NCBI GenBank assembly: GCA_964391865.1
Contig: CAYMNQ010000002.1
Coordinates: 186,001 to 250,000 of the forward strand
Reading direction: 5' to 3'
From: DASZQL01 sp964391865
GTDB lineage: Bacteria > Planctomycetota > Phycisphaerae > Phycisphaerales > UBA1924
Length of the DNA: 64,000 nucleotides
Both the position numbers and the translations under genes were made by a program. Below the pieces are notes generated by a model. It did no database searches, was not told the DNA's origin, and was given only the letters and a program-made list of their open reading frames with translations. Below are positions 8,242 to 17,830 of the stretch, piece by piece (positions within the stretch are counted from its first letter, which is position 1; each line of letters opens with the position of its first letter).

Positions 8242-9492
8242 TCACATATCGCGCCCCGATTCATCCCCCGCATCCAGCACCCCCGCCAGCCAATCGCGCA
8301 GCCCGCGCGTCACTTCGATGGCGACCGCGCCGATCGCCGCCGGCAGCAGCACGTACTCGCTCACCGCGCCGGCGTGTTCGAGCGCGAGCGCCGCGCCGAT
8401 CATCGACGCGCCGGCGCCGGGGGGCAGGCTCGCCGCCGCGCGGGTCCATCGCCCCGCCGAGCGCGGCGTGCCAACCAGCCGCCACCCGAGCCACGCGGCG
8501 AACCATCGCCCGTCGCTCGCGAAGAGCAGCGCGAGGCTCGCGAGCGCCCAGAACCTCCAACTGGCCGCGAGCTCATGTACGTCGGCCCGCATCGCGCCGA
8601 AGCAGACGAGCATCGGCACGATCACCGCCCACAACGCGATGGAAGCGAGCCGGCGCGCCGAGCGCCGCGGCTGGCTCGGCAGGCCGATCGGGAGCATCAG
8701 GCCAACCCACGCCGCACCGAGAACGACGGCCGTGATGAGGATGGAACCCCCCGCCGCCGCACCCGCGACACACGCCGCAGCAGCGGCGCTCGCCGACGCG
8801 AGCCACGCCGCGGGACGCTGCGCCGCCGGCAGCACGGCGATGCTGAAGATGACACCGATGCCGAGCGCGCCGGCCCACGCCGGGCGCGTGCCGCCGACGG
8901 CGGAACCGAGCGCGGGGATGCCCGCGACGATCAACACGGGTGGAATTGCGACGATGAGCGCGCCGATGATCCCTGCCAGCATCGGCTTGCCCCGCTCGAT
9001 CACCAGTTCGTCTTGCACGCGCACGATCGCGCGCCGCGTCAACGGCAGCGCGCCGATCGCCGCGCCGAACGCCGCCAGCGCGACAGCGCCCGTCGCGAGC
9101 CATCGCTGGGGCTGCGCGAACTCCGCACGCGCGGTTTCGAGCTTTGCGTCGAGCGGGGCACGTTCGATGGCGTGGTGCTGGAGGGCTTCTTCGATCGCCA
9201 CAAGAGTGATGTCGGCGGCGCGCATCGCCGTCAGATCCGCGCGCTGGCGCGCCAGCAGGCGTTCGAGCGATTCGCGTTCCGTGACGCCGCCCACGAACAG
9301 CCGCTGGTGCGCGCCGGGGAACGCGCGCCCGAAGATGCTCGGCCCGAGCAGCAACCCGGCGACCAAGCCCGCGATGCACGCCGCCCCATGCCGCCCGCCA
9401 GGCACGCGCGCCCAGCGCAAGAACACCGCGAGCACGCCGGAAATGACCACAGGCAGCGCGATCCACGCCGCCGCCGCGTTGGGCCAGGCCAT
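8242..9492 (-). CDS. Polytopic membrane protein, cation/proton antiporter-like
   Basis: A 416-residue protein with about ten to twelve hydrophobic segments. The N-terminal AGLVAGLLLGPSIFGRAFP resembles the GLxLGPSxLG motif of CPA2/Kef-type sodium/proton and potassium/proton antiporters. A soluble, probably coiled-coil stretch of about 80 residues (TERESLERLLARQRADL) interrupts the membrane part after the second segment, which is unusual for the family. No TrkA/RCK domain follows. The start at 9492 (MAWPNAAAAW) is chosen because the protein then begins at its first membrane helix; an upstream alternative start would add 30 non-hydrophobic residues. Transport activity is an inference from one motif and topology. 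Confidence 0.6.
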   Translation of the reverse strand: MAWPNAAAAWIALPVVISGVLAVFLRWARVPGGRHGAACIAGLVAGLLLGPSIFGRAFPGAHQRLFVGGVTERESLERLLARQRADLTAMRAADITLVAIEEALQHHAIERAPLDAKLETARAEFAQPQRWLATGAVALAAFGAAIGALPLTRRAIVRVQDELVIERGKPMLAGIIGALIVAIPPVLIVAGIPALGSAVGGTRPAWAGALGIGVIFSIAVLPAAQRPAAWLASASAAAAACVAGAAAGGSILITAVVLGAAWVGLMLPIGLPSQPRRSARRLASIALWAVIVPMLVCFGAMRADVHELAASWRFWALASLALLFASDGRWFAAWLGWRLVGTPRSAGRWTRAAASLPPGAGASMIGAALALEHAGAVSEYVLLPAAIGAVAIEVTRGLRDWLAGVLDAGDESGRDM

Positions 9493-9603
9493 GATTGATA
9501 GAACCGAATCCACGTTCACGCGCGGGAGTGTACGCGCGCTCGGCAACTCACGGCACTGATCCGAGGAGCGGGTCAGCGGCACACCGGCTTGGCTGCTTCA
9601 GAT

Positions 9604-9694
9604 CTGAGATCTCAAATTACAAATCTCGAATTGCAAATCTCAAATCTCAAATCTCAAATCTCAAACCCCAAGCCCCACGCCTCAAGCCTCACCG
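9604..9694. repeat. Period-7 tandem array, 13 heptamers (CTCAAAT type)
   Basis: From 9604 the sequence divides without a break into heptamers: CTGAGAT, CTCAAAT, TACAAAT, CTCGAAT, TGCAAAT, three CTCAAAT, CTCAAAC, CCCAAGC, CCCACGC, CTCAAGC, CTCACCG. The last unit contains the stop codon of the phosphorylase gene (9689-9691), so the array runs into its 3' end. It is AT-rich in an otherwise G+C-rich region. On the minus strand the unit reads ATTTGAG. Confidence 0.9.
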
Positions 9695-12412
9695 CGCCCC
9701 CGGCCGCGCGAGCGCCACGTCCGACGTGCCGGAGGATCCCTCCGACAACTGCGCGCGGGTGACGTAGTCCGCCTGGTTCCACGCGATCAGGCCGGGCGTG
9801 AGCGTGCCGACCAATCGATCATCGCGCGGCACAACGCGCACCGTGAACCCGCGACGGCCCGAGCCGTGGGCCTTGAACTCACCCACGAAATGGAAGGTGC
9901 CCTCGTGCGATCGCGGCTGGTCGGGGGCGGGGTGCATCTCGGTTGTCGATCCCTGCACCAGATCGCCCAGACTCGTGACTTCGCCCCAATAGAGCTGCAC
10001 TTTCACGAGCTCGGGCGATAAACCGCCAAGGTGGACTTCCGCGTGCACGTGCACGGGCGAGCGGACACGCACGCTGGCGCCGACGTCCGCTTCGACATGA
10101 CGCACGGACACATGCGGCCACTCGTGGTGGAACTTGTGGATGTGGTCCGCGAGTTCCCTCGCGTGCTTGAAGTTGTTCGCGGCGAGCGAGTGAGCCGTGC
10201 CGTGGGCGACGACGTACGCCTGCTCCGCGTAGTCGGCGAGCATGCGCGACGTGCTGAAGCGCGGCGAGAGTTCGCGAATACTGGCTTTCATGCGGTGGAC
10301 CCACTTGCGCGGCAGGCCGCTCTCATCGCGGTCGTAGAACTCGGGGAGGATCTGGCGTTCGAGCAGGTCGTAGAGCGCGCGGCTCTCGATGGCGTTGCGC
10401 GCCTTGTCGTCGTCGTACATCTCGCCTTTGCCGATGGCGTAGCCGACGGCGGGGGTGTACGCCTCGTCCCACCAGCCGTCGAGGATTGAGACGTTAACGA
10501 CACCGTTCATCGCCGCCTTCATGCCGCTGGTGCCGCTCGCTTCCATGCCGCGCTTGGGCGTGTTGAGCCAGATGTCGCAGCCCTGCACGAGCCGGCGGGC
10601 GACGTCGATGTCGTAGTCCTCGAGGAACACGATGCGGTTCAGATGATCGTGCTCGGCGGCGAGCTTCACGATCTCCCGGATCAGCTCCTTGCCCGAGCCG
10701 TCCGCGGGGTGCGATTTGCCGGCGATCAGGAGCTGGATTGGCTGCTCGGTGTTGTTGAAGAGCGCGCGGAGGCGCTCGGCGTCCTGCATGATGAGCGTGC
10801 CGCGCTTGTAGGTGGCGAAGCGGCGGGCGAAGCCGATGGTGAAGATGTCGGGCGAGAGGACGCTCGCGGCGCGCTCGCACTCCTCGTGCCCCATGCCGCG
10901 GGCGCGGAGCTGCTTGCGGATCTTCCTTCGGCACCAGGTGATGAGCTTCTCGCGCTGGCGCTCGTGCGTGCGCCAGAGTTCCTCGTCGGGGATGTCGTTC
11001 ACGCGGCGCCAGTGCGCCTCATCGCCCGGGTCGATCAGCCACTCGGGCCCGACGTAGCGGTCGAAGAGCTTCATCAACGCGGGGCTGATCCACGAGCGCG
11101 GGTGAACGCCGTTGGTCACGTGCTCGATCGGCACTTCCGGCTCGGGGACGCCCGGCCAGATGTTCTGCCACATGTTGCGGCTGACCTCGCCGTGCAGGCG
11201 GCTGACACCGTTGCAGTGGTTGCTGGTCCGCAGCGCGAGCACCGCCATTGAGAAGGACTCGGCGCGGTCGAAGGGGTTGCCGCGCCCAAGCCCGAGCAGC
11301 CCTTCGAGATCAAGCCCGAGCCGGTGCGCCATGCTGGGCAGGTAGCGCTCGATCAGCTCGGGCGAGAAGCGGTCGATGCCGGCGGGGACGGGCGTGTGCG
11401 TGGTGAAGACGTGGGCGGCGGCGGCGGCCTGACGCGCGGGTTCAAAGTCGAGCCCGTAGCGCTCGCGGAAACGCGAGATGCGCTCGAGCGCGAGGAACGC
11501 GGCGTGCCCCTCGTTGATGTGGAAGACGTTTGGTTTCTCGCCGACCTTTTCGAGGGCGCGCATGCCGCCGATGCCCAGGACGATCTCCTGCTGGATGCGG
11601 GTTTCGATGTCCCCGCCGTAGAGCGTGCGGGTGATGTCGCGGTCTTCGCGCTTGTTCTCGGGGAAGTTGGTGTCGAGCAGGTAGACGGGGATGCGCCCGA
11701 CATCGCAGCGCCACACACCGATGGTCACGGTGCGCCCCATCAGCTCGACATGCACGCGGTACTGCTCGCCCGTCGCGGGGTCGATCAGTCGGCGGACGGG
11801 CTGGTTCGGGAAGTCGAGGTCGGGGTACGTTTCCTGCTGCCAGCCGTCGGCGTTGAGGTACTGGTGGAAGTAGCCGCAGCGGTAGAGCAGACCGACGGCG
11901 CAGAGCGGGACGCCCATCTCGCTGGCGGATTTCAGGTGATCGCCCGCCAGGCAGCCGAGCCCGCCCGAGTAGATTTGGAAGCACTCGGTGATGCCGAACT
12001 CGGCGCAGAAGTACGCGATGCGCATCCCACCGTCGGAGGTGTCGCCGGGGCCGCGGAACTGCGTGTCATCGGGCGACGCCGCGCCGACGAGATGGGGGAA
12101 CTGGCGGTGGAACCAGCTCTGGCGCTGGGTGTGCTCGCGGAACGCGGCGTGGACCATGTTCAGCGCGTGCAGGTAGCTCTGATCGGCGGCGGCGCGGTCG
12201 AGGACTTCCTGGCGCACCGTGCCGAGCAGCTTCACCGGGTTGTGGTGCGTCTCGTTCCACAGGTCGCGGTCGAGGCGCTTGAAGAGGTCGATCGCCTCGG
12301 GCACCCACGTCCACCAAAGGTTGTGCGCAATCTCATAGAGCGGCGCGAGCGGCGGGGGCAGGTCGGGCACCACTCTGAAGCTGCGGATCCGTGCTTGACC
12401 GGCGTGGAGCAT
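9689..12412 (-). CDS. glgP: Alpha-glucan phosphorylase (glycogen/maltodextrin phosphorylase)
   Basis: A 907-residue PLP enzyme of glycosyltransferase family 35, the prokaryotic alpha-glucan phosphorylase type. It opens with the DUF3417-like domain (LAPLYEIAHNLWWTW), then the catalytic body: AYFCAEFGITE, GGLGCLAGDHLKSASEMG, HINEGHAAFLALER, GFARRFATYKR and the PLP lysine segment EASGTSGMKAAMNG (lysine near residue 626). It releases glucose-1-phosphate from glycogen or maltodextrin in the cytoplasm. The C-terminal 150 residues form an extra beta-rich domain. No other glycogen gene is adjacent. The stop codon lies inside a heptamer repeat array, so the C-terminal end may vary between strains. Confidence 0.95.
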   Translation of the reverse strand: MLHAGQARIRSFRVVPDLPPPLAPLYEIAHNLWWTWVPEAIDLFKRLDRDLWNETHHNPVKLLGTVRQEVLDRAAADQSYLHALNMVHAAFREHTQRQSWFHRQFPHLVGAASPDDTQFRGPGDTSDGGMRIAYFCAEFGITECFQIYSGGLGCLAGDHLKSASEMGVPLCAVGLLYRCGYFHQYLNADGWQQETYPDLDFPNQPVRRLIDPATGEQYRVHVELMGRTVTIGVWRCDVGRIPVYLLDTNFPENKREDRDITRTLYGGDIETRIQQEIVLGIGGMRALEKVGEKPNVFHINEGHAAFLALERISRFRERYGLDFEPARQAAAAAHVFTTHTPVPAGIDRFSPELIERYLPSMAHRLGLDLEGLLGLGRGNPFDRAESFSMAVLALRTSNHCNGVSRLHGEVSRNMWQNIWPGVPEPEVPIEHVTNGVHPRSWISPALMKLFDRYVGPEWLIDPGDEAHWRRVNDIPDEELWRTHERQREKLITWCRRKIRKQLRARGMGHEECERAASVLSPDIFTIGFARRFATYKRGTLIMQDAERLRALFNNTEQPIQLLIAGKSHPADGSGKELIREIVKLAAEHDHLNRIVFLEDYDIDVARRLVQGCDIWLNTPKRGMEASGTSGMKAAMNGVVNVSILDGWWDEAYTPAVGYAIGKGEMYDDDKARNAIESRALYDLLERQILPEFYDRDESGLPRKWVHRMKASIRELSPRFSTSRMLADYAEQAYVVAHGTAHSLAANNFKHARELADHIHKFHHEWPHVSVRHVEADVGASVRVRSPVHVHAEVHLGGLSPELVKVQLYWGEVTSLGDLVQGSTTEMHPAPDQPRSHEGTFHFVGEFKAHGSGRRGFTVRVVPRDDRLVGTLTPGLIAWNQADYVTRAQLSEGSSGTSDVALARPGAR

Positions 12413-12595
12413 CGAGCGGGCCCTTTCGGCGAATTACAGAACACAGACGCACAGGCGCGGCACCTGTGGGTTCAAACGAATGGCGCGCGCACGACAAGCG
12501 TTCGGCGGACATTCGGCCACACACCAGCATCGGCCGGGATGGCACGGGAGTTTATTCGGGCCGGCGGTTCCGGGGGTCGGGGGCGGATCGGCGGG

Positions 12596-12820
12596 CTAAT
12601 AGTCGCTGTCGACGCGCGGATCATCGCCGCCGACGTCGGCGATCCATTGCCGCCCGGCGGTGCCGAGGCGGGACACGTCGTCGCCGAAGGATTCGACGGC
12701 GGAGCAGGCGGGGAGATGCCACGCCGCGCCCGCGATGCCCGCGATGACCATGAGCCGGCGCGCGGCGTTGGCGGTGAACTTGCTGATTCGGGCGTGCGGC
12801 ATCTTCTCTGTATCGGGCAT
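12596..12820 (-). CDS. Small lipoprotein, unknown function
   Basis: A 74-residue protein starting MPDTEKMPHARISKF. A basic stretch (ANAARR) leads into a hydrophobic segment LMVIAGIAGAAWHLPAC, whose LPAC end fits a lipobox. The mature part would be about 35 acidic residues ending in DPRVDSDY. No family is recognised. It lies between murJ and glgP, all on the minus strand. A second in-frame ATG (MPHAR) seven residues later gives a more usual signal length. Support is the signal plus lipobox only. Confidence 0.55.
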   Translation of the reverse strand: MPDTEKMPHARISKFTANAARRLMVIAGIAGAAWHLPACSAVESFGDDVSRLGTAGRQWIADVGGDDPRVDSDY

Positions 12821-12848
12821 CGGATCACCGTTCTGCAACTGCCGACGG

Positions 12849-12882
12849 GGGTGCCGGGGCACGCTGCTCTGAACGTGCCCCG
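12849..12882 (+). repeat. Conserved-loop hairpin (family A)
   Basis: GGGTGCC leads directly into arm GGGGCACG (12856-12863), loop CTGCTCTGAA and arm CGTGCCCC (12874-12881). It lies about 25 bases beyond the murJ stop codon, in the opposite orientation to murJ. Confidence 0.8.
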
Positions 12883-12906
12883 AGTCCGGCAACTCGCGCG
12901 GCAAAC

Positions 12907-14541
12907 TCATTGCCCGCGCTCCAGCGCCCATCGCCATTCCTCGCGGCAGAGCAGGCGGCTGACGGCGGCGTAGACCGCGGCACCGAGAATGGTGAGCGCG
13001 CCGAGCCGCAGCGCGAAGTGGCGCCAGAGTTCCGCCGGACCGAGTGCGGCGTCGATCGCGAGCTTCGCGCCGAAGACCGCCGCCGACATGACGAGAGTGG
13101 CGAGGGCGATTCGCCCTATAGCGCGCTGGACGGCAGAGTCGAAGAGCGGGTGGTCGTCGCCGAGGGTCGCGTGCGCTCGGCGGGCGAGGAGCGCGAGCTG
13201 GGCGGCGGCGGCGAGCGACGCCGCCAGCGCGAGGCCGCCCTCGCGCATGAACCACATCAGCACCGCGCCCAGTGCGAGTCCCAGCACGACAGTGATGATG
13301 CTGACGCGTGTGGGATAGCGTGTGTCGCCCTTGGCGTAGAAGGCGCGGGTCAGGACGTGCGTGAGCGAGTACGCGCCGACGACGGCGCTGTACATCGTGA
13401 GCGCCCATGCCATGCTGGCGGTGTCGGCGTTGGTCACGCGCCCGCCGAGATAGATGACGGCCGTCAGCTCGCGCGCGACGAGGATCAGCCCGGCGGTGGC
13501 GGGCACGCCGATGAAGAGGGCGAGGCGGATGCCGCGGCGGAGCGTGTGCGCGAAGGCGGCGCGATCGTCCGACTGGCGCGCGAGCAGCGGGAAGACGGCG
13601 GTGGCGAGCGCGATGCCGAAGACGCCCAGCGGGAACTGGTACAGGCGCTGCGCGTTGTACAGCACCGCGCCGGCGGCGGCGTCGAGCGGGTAGGCGTGCC
13701 CGGCGATCGTCGGGCCCACGTTGATGGGCCAGCCGACGAGGAGCCAGCTTTCGATGAGCGTGGCGAACTGGATGGTTCCCAAGCCGACGACGATCGGGCC
13801 CATGCGCGTGAGCATACGCATCGCGGGCTCGCGAGCGCCGTCGAAGGCGCGGGTCCAGCGGACCACGCCGCGGAGATCCCACAGGCACCACGCGACCTGC
13901 AGCACGCCGGCGAGCAGGACTGCGGCGCTGACCATGAACGCGGTGCGGGCGGCGTCGGCCTTCAACTGGTATCCCCACGTCCATGCGACGGCGATCATGG
14001 CGAGGTTGAGGACGATCGGCGCACCGGCCTGAGCGGCGAACTTGCCGTGGGTCTGCAGCGCGCCGCCCAGCAGCGCCGTGGTGCAGACGAGCGGCATGAA
14101 GGGGAGCATGACGGCGAGGTAGGTGATGGCGAGCCGGCCGTCGGGCTGGAGGTCGGCGAGCGCGAGCAGCGCGATGATCGCGAGTTCGCTAAGCACGACG
14201 ATCGCGCCGAGGCCGAGCGTGAGCGCGCCGACGGTGAGAGAAGCGAATCGGTCGGCGAGGGCGGGGTTGTCCTTCACGAGGCGCGCGTACTCGGGGATGA
14301 AGGCGGCGGAGAGGGCGCCCTCGCCGAACAGGCGGCGGAAGGTGTTGGGGAACTGGAACGCGATGTTGAAGGCGGTGGCGACGGGGCCGACGCCGAGGGC
14401 GCGGGTGATGAGCGCATCGCGCGCGAGCCCGAGAACGCGGCTGATGAGGGTCAGCGCGGCGAAGATGCGCGCGTGCCGAACGAACCGCGCGGGAGCGTCA
14501 GCCGTTGTCTGATTCGGGGGGTTGTCTCGGCGCTCGGGCAC
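12907..14541 (-). CDS. murJ: Lipid II flippase MurJ (MviN family)
   Basis: A 544-residue integral membrane protein with about fourteen helices. The N-terminal part has the MurJ signature: TLISRVLGLARDALITRALG, then FPNTFRRLFGEGALSAAFIP and EYARL. Conserved arginines of the central cavity fall in these segments. MurJ moves lipid II across the inner membrane for peptidoglycan synthesis, in line with the Ddl, Alr and SpoIID-type genes elsewhere in the window. Length is close to the family norm of 510-540. The gene is transcribed away from the RND cluster only in the sense of being its downstream neighbour; about 190 bases and a conserved-loop hairpin separate them. Confidence 0.93.
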   Translation of the reverse strand: MPERRDNPPNQTTADAPARFVRHARIFAALTLISRVLGLARDALITRALGVGPVATAFNIAFQFPNTFRRLFGEGALSAAFIPEYARLVKDNPALADRFASLTVGALTLGLGAIVVLSELAIIALLALADLQPDGRLAITYLAVMLPFMPLVCTTALLGGALQTHGKFAAQAGAPIVLNLAMIAVAWTWGYQLKADAARTAFMVSAAVLLAGVLQVAWCLWDLRGVVRWTRAFDGAREPAMRMLTRMGPIVVGLGTIQFATLIESWLLVGWPINVGPTIAGHAYPLDAAAGAVLYNAQRLYQFPLGVFGIALATAVFPLLARQSDDRAAFAHTLRRGIRLALFIGVPATAGLILVARELTAVIYLGGRVTNADTASMAWALTMYSAVVGAYSLTHVLTRAFYAKGDTRYPTRVSIITVVLGLALGAVLMWFMREGGLALAASLAAAAQLALLARRAHATLGDDHPLFDSAVQRAIGRIALATLVMSAAVFGAKLAIDAALGPAELWRHFALRLGALTILGAAVYAAVSRLLCREEWRWALERGQ

Positions 14542-14648
14542 GGAGAGTCATTCGGCTGGGGACGCTCGCGGTCGTGAGTCTCCAGGAAAGTCGGAAGCCG
14601 GAGTGCGAGAGTTGGACGTGAGATGTAGCGCGCGTCGGGCGCGAGCGG

Positions 14649-14688
14649 CACCGGGCGCGGCCCAGAGCTGCCGCGGCTGGTGGCACCC
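14649..14688 (-). repeat. Conserved-loop hairpin (family A)
   Basis: Read on the minus strand: GGGTGC, outer stem CACC/GGTG, inner stem CGCGGC/GCCGCG and loop AGCTCTGG. It lies 47 bases after the RND permease stop codon, in the same orientation. Confidence 0.75.
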
Positions 14689-14735
14689 GGGCGCACCGCG
14701 GCCCTCGGCCTGAAGGGGCTATTGCGGGGCTTCGA

Positions 14736-17700
14736 TCACGCCGGCAGGGGCGCAAGGGCGGGGACGCGGACGGTGTCGTGGTCGGTCGCTGGCTTCTCGG
14801 CTTTCTTGTGGGTGCCCGCGATGAGCATGTAGATGGAGGGGACGAAGAGGAGTGTGAAGACGGTGGAGATGGCCATGCCGGTGACGAGGACGATGCCGAT
14901 GCTGTTGCGGGAGAGCGCGCCGGCGCCGGTGACGAGGACGAGGGGGAAGTGGCCGATGACGGTGGCGACGCTGGTCATGAGGATGGGGCGGAAGCGCGTG
15001 AGCGCGGCTTGCTTGGTTGCTTCGAGTTTGGTGAGGCCCTGCTCTTGCAGGTGGTTGGCGAATTCGACGATGAGGATGCCGTTCTTGGCGACGAGGCCGA
15101 CGAGGGTGATAAGCCCGACCTGCGAGTAGATGTTGATGGTGGTGAAGCCGACAAAGGTGAAGATGAGCGCGCCGGTGATGGCGAGGGGGACGGAGCCGAG
15201 GAGGACGATGAGCGGGTCGCGGAAACTGCCGAACTGGGCGGCGAGGACGAGGTAGATGAGCCCGAGCGCGAAGCCGAGGGTGAGGGCGAGCGAGCCGCCC
15301 TCCTTGCGGATCTGGCGTGATTCGCCGGCGTAGTCGATGGTGTAGCCGGGGGGGAGGATCGTGAGTGCGGCGGTTTCGAGGGCGTCGAGAGCTTCGGCTT
15401 TGGTGACGCCCGGGGCGGCGCCGCCGTAGATCTTGACGCTGTTGCGTTGCTGGAAGCGGCTGAGCGTGCGGGGGGCGGCGGTGGTTTCGAGGCGGACGAA
15501 GGATGAGAGGCTGACGAGCCCGCCGTCTTTGGCGCGGACCTTCATCTGGAGGATTTCGTCGGGGGTGGCGCGGCTGGCGTCGACGACCTGAGGGATGACT
15601 TTGTAGCTGCGGCCTTCGTAGTTGAAGCGGTTGACGTAGCCGCCCGAGAGCATGACGGCGAGGTCGCGCCCGACATCGGCGAGATCGAGGCCGAGGTCCG
15701 CGACGCGCTCGCGGTCGATGATGATCTTGGTCTGGGGGAGATCGATTTTGAGATCGGTGTCGGCGTAGAGGAACTTGCCGCTGCCGAAGGCGGCGCCGAC
15801 GAGCGCGCCGGCGATGGGGGCCATGTCGGCGTGTTCCTGGCTGCTGGTGATGATGAGTTCGACATCGAACTGCCCCGCGCCGGGGAGGGGCGGCGGGAGG
15901 ACGGGGAAGGCGCGCAGGCCCGAGATGGAGGCGACGTGCATGAAGGCTTCGGGGACGAGTTGCTGCGAGGTGCGCTGGCGCTCGTTCCAGGGGACGGCCT
16001 GCATGCCGCCGAAGCCGTTGGAGGCGGACATGAGGACGCGCCAGACGAAGTTGGCTTCGGGGATCTGCTTGAGATTGGCGGCGACCTGGGTGGCGGCTTT
16101 GCGGGTGGCGTCGAGGGAGGATTCCGGCGCGGCCTGGAGGACGAAGAAGATGCCGCCCTCGTCTTCGGTGGGCGCGAGTTCCTTGCCCGAGAGCATGTAG
16201 AGGGGCGCGGCGCCGGCAGTGATGATGAGGGCGGCGATCGCGAGCGTCCAGCGGAGATTCAGCGTGACGTCGAGCAATCGTGAATAGACGTTGCGGACGC
16301 GGTCGAAGATGGCGTTGACGAAGCGGGTGAAGCGGGACTCCCGGCCGTGGGCGGGGACGAGCGCGGCGCTCATGACGGGCGAGAGGGTGATGGCGACGAC
16401 GCCCGAGACGATGACGGCGGCGGCGAGGGTGAAGGCGAATTCCTTGAAGAGCACGCCCGTCAGCCCACCCTGGAAGCCGATCGGCGCGTAGACGGCGGCG
16501 AGGGTGATGGTCATGGAGATGACGGGCGCGAAAAGCTCGTGCGCGCCGGTGAGGGCGGCGTCGATGCGTGACTTGCCCTCGCGGATGTGGCGTTCGACGT
16601 TCTCGACCATGACGATGGCGTCGTCGACGACGAGGCCGACGCAGAGGACGATGGCGAGGATGGTGAGGAGGTTGAGCGAGAAGCCGAGGGCGGCCATGAA
16701 GATGCAGGCGCCGACGATGGAGATGGGGATGGCGACGAGCGGGACGAGGACCGTGCGGATCGATCCCATGAAGAGGAAGACGACGAGGGCGACGATGCCG
16801 ATGGTCTCGGCAAGGGTCTTGCCGATCTCCTTGAGCGCGTTGCTCATGTAGTAGGTGCCGTCGTAGGCGAGCTTCATGTCGATGCTGGCGGGGAGGGCGG
16901 GGCGGATGCGGTCCATGGCGGCGCGGAGGCGCGAGGCGACATCGAGCTCGTTGGCGCTGGGGAGGGGCCAGACGGAGAGGTAGATGGCGGGCTTGATATC
17001 GAAGCCGGCTTCGGCCATCGGCTCTTCGCTGCCGAGTTCGACGGTGGCAACGTCGCGGAGCCGGACGATGGAGCCGTTGCTCTCGCGGACGATGAGCTGC
17101 TCGAACTCCTGCGGTGTGCGGAGGTCGGTGTCAGTCAGGAGGTCGACCTGGACGTCGGCGCCCTTGGTGCGCCCGACGGCGGCGAGGTAGTTGTTGCGGC
17201 GGAGGGCGTCGAAGATTTCGGAGGGGGTGACATCGAGACCGGTGAGCTTGGTCTGGTCGAGCCAGATGCGCATGGCGATGTTGCGGGGACCTTCCACGCC
17301 GCAGCGCTGCACGCCCTCGAGAGTGGCGAGTTCGGGCTGGACTTCGCGGGAGAGGTACTCGGTGAGCTGCTGGAGGTCGAGTTCCTCGCTGGTGAAGCTG
17401 AGATAGAAGGTGGCGAAGGGTCGGTCGGCGCGCTGGATTTCGATAGCGGGGGATTCTGCTTCGGCGGGGAGTTCGCTGCGGACCTGGTTGAGGCGCGCGC
17501 TGATCTCGGCGAGGGCGTCGTTCGAGCTGTGGTTGAGGCGGAGGAAGACGGTGATGGAACTGACGCCCGCGGTGCTGGAGGATTCGATGTAGTCGATGCC
17601 GTCGATGGCGGAGACGGCACGCTCGATGGGGGTGGTGATGAAGCCGCGGATGGTGTCGGCGGAGGCGCCGATGTAGACGGTGTTGATGAGGATCTTGGTG

Positions 17701-17828
17701 GACTCGATGCGCGGGTACTGGCGGATGGGCAGCCCGCCGATGGAGCGCCAGCCGACGGCGAGGATGATGAGGTTGACCACGACCGCGAGGACGGGTTTCT
17801 TGATGAAGATATCGGTGAGTGATTTCAT
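14736..17828 (-). CDS. RND-type multidrug efflux permease (AcrB/MdtB-like)
   Basis: A 1030-residue inner-membrane antiporter of the hydrophobe/amphiphile efflux group. The first helix follows MKSLTDIFIKKPVLAVVVNL. The proton-relay aspartate pair is present in VGLVVDDAIVMVENVERH of helix 4, and the second half has GLITLVGLVAKNGILIVEFA near helix 10-11. Two large periplasmic loops carry the porter and docking domains. With the adaptor gene just upstream it would form a tripartite pump; an outer-membrane channel gene is not in the window. It is downstream of the adaptor and the TetR gene on the same strand, with about 115 bases, including a heptamer array, between permease and adaptor. Confidence 0.94.
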   Translation of the reverse strand: MKSLTDIFIKKPVLAVVVNLIILAVGWRSIGGLPIRQYPRIESTKILINTVYIGASADTIRGFITTPIERAVSAIDGIDYIESSSTAGVSSITVFLRLNHSSNDALAEISARLNQVRSELPAEAESPAIEIQRADRPFATFYLSFTSEELDLQQLTEYLSREVQPELATLEGVQRCGVEGPRNIAMRIWLDQTKLTGLDVTPSEIFDALRRNNYLAAVGRTKGADVQVDLLTDTDLRTPQEFEQLIVRESNGSIVRLRDVATVELGSEEPMAEAGFDIKPAIYLSVWPLPSANELDVASRLRAAMDRIRPALPASIDMKLAYDGTYYMSNALKEIGKTLAETIGIVALVVFLFMGSIRTVLVPLVAIPISIVGACIFMAALGFSLNLLTILAIVLCVGLVVDDAIVMVENVERHIREGKSRIDAALTGAHELFAPVISMTITLAAVYAPIGFQGGLTGVLFKEFAFTLAAAVIVSGVVAITLSPVMSAALVPAHGRESRFTRFVNAIFDRVRNVYSRLLDVTLNLRWTLAIAALIITAGAAPLYMLSGKELAPTEDEGGIFFVLQAAPESSLDATRKAATQVAANLKQIPEANFVWRVLMSASNGFGGMQAVPWNERQRTSQQLVPEAFMHVASISGLRAFPVLPPPLPGAGQFDVELIITSSQEHADMAPIAGALVGAAFGSGKFLYADTDLKIDLPQTKIIIDRERVADLGLDLADVGRDLAVMLSGGYVNRFNYEGRSYKVIPQVVDASRATPDEILQMKVRAKDGGLVSLSSFVRLETTAAPRTLSRFQQRNSVKIYGGAAPGVTKAEALDALETAALTILPPGYTIDYAGESRQIRKEGGSLALTLGFALGLIYLVLAAQFGSFRDPLIVLLGSVPLAITGALIFTFVGFTTINIYSQVGLITLVGLVAKNGILIVEFANHLQEQGLTKLEATKQAALTRFRPILMTSVATVIGHFPLVLVTGAGALSRNSIGIVLVTGMAISTVFTLLFVPSIYMLIAGTHKKAEKPATDHDTVRVPALAPLPA

Positions 17829-17830
17829 GG

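Noticed and set aside
9604..9694. Possible CRISPR array
   Set aside because: Units are seven bases and contiguous with no spacers, and no cas gene is present.
12460..12500. tRNA-like GGGTTCAAAC segment
   Set aside because: It lacks the paired T-stem, anticodon arm and acceptor stem. No other tRNA-like T-loop outside genes was found.
11324..12973. 549-codon open frame opposite the phosphorylase gene
   Set aside because: Mirror frame of a G+C-rich gene; Val/Asp/Glu/Ala-rich with no motif, while the minus-strand product has the full phosphorylase signature.
12910..14577. 555-codon open frame opposite murJ
   Set aside because: Low-complexity antisense frame without homology; the opposite strand encodes a complete MurJ.
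16587..17822. Acidic Gly/Asp-rich open frame opposite the RND permease
   Set aside because: Antisense of a conserved permease; repeated GDGDD-type runs are produced by third-position G/C bias.
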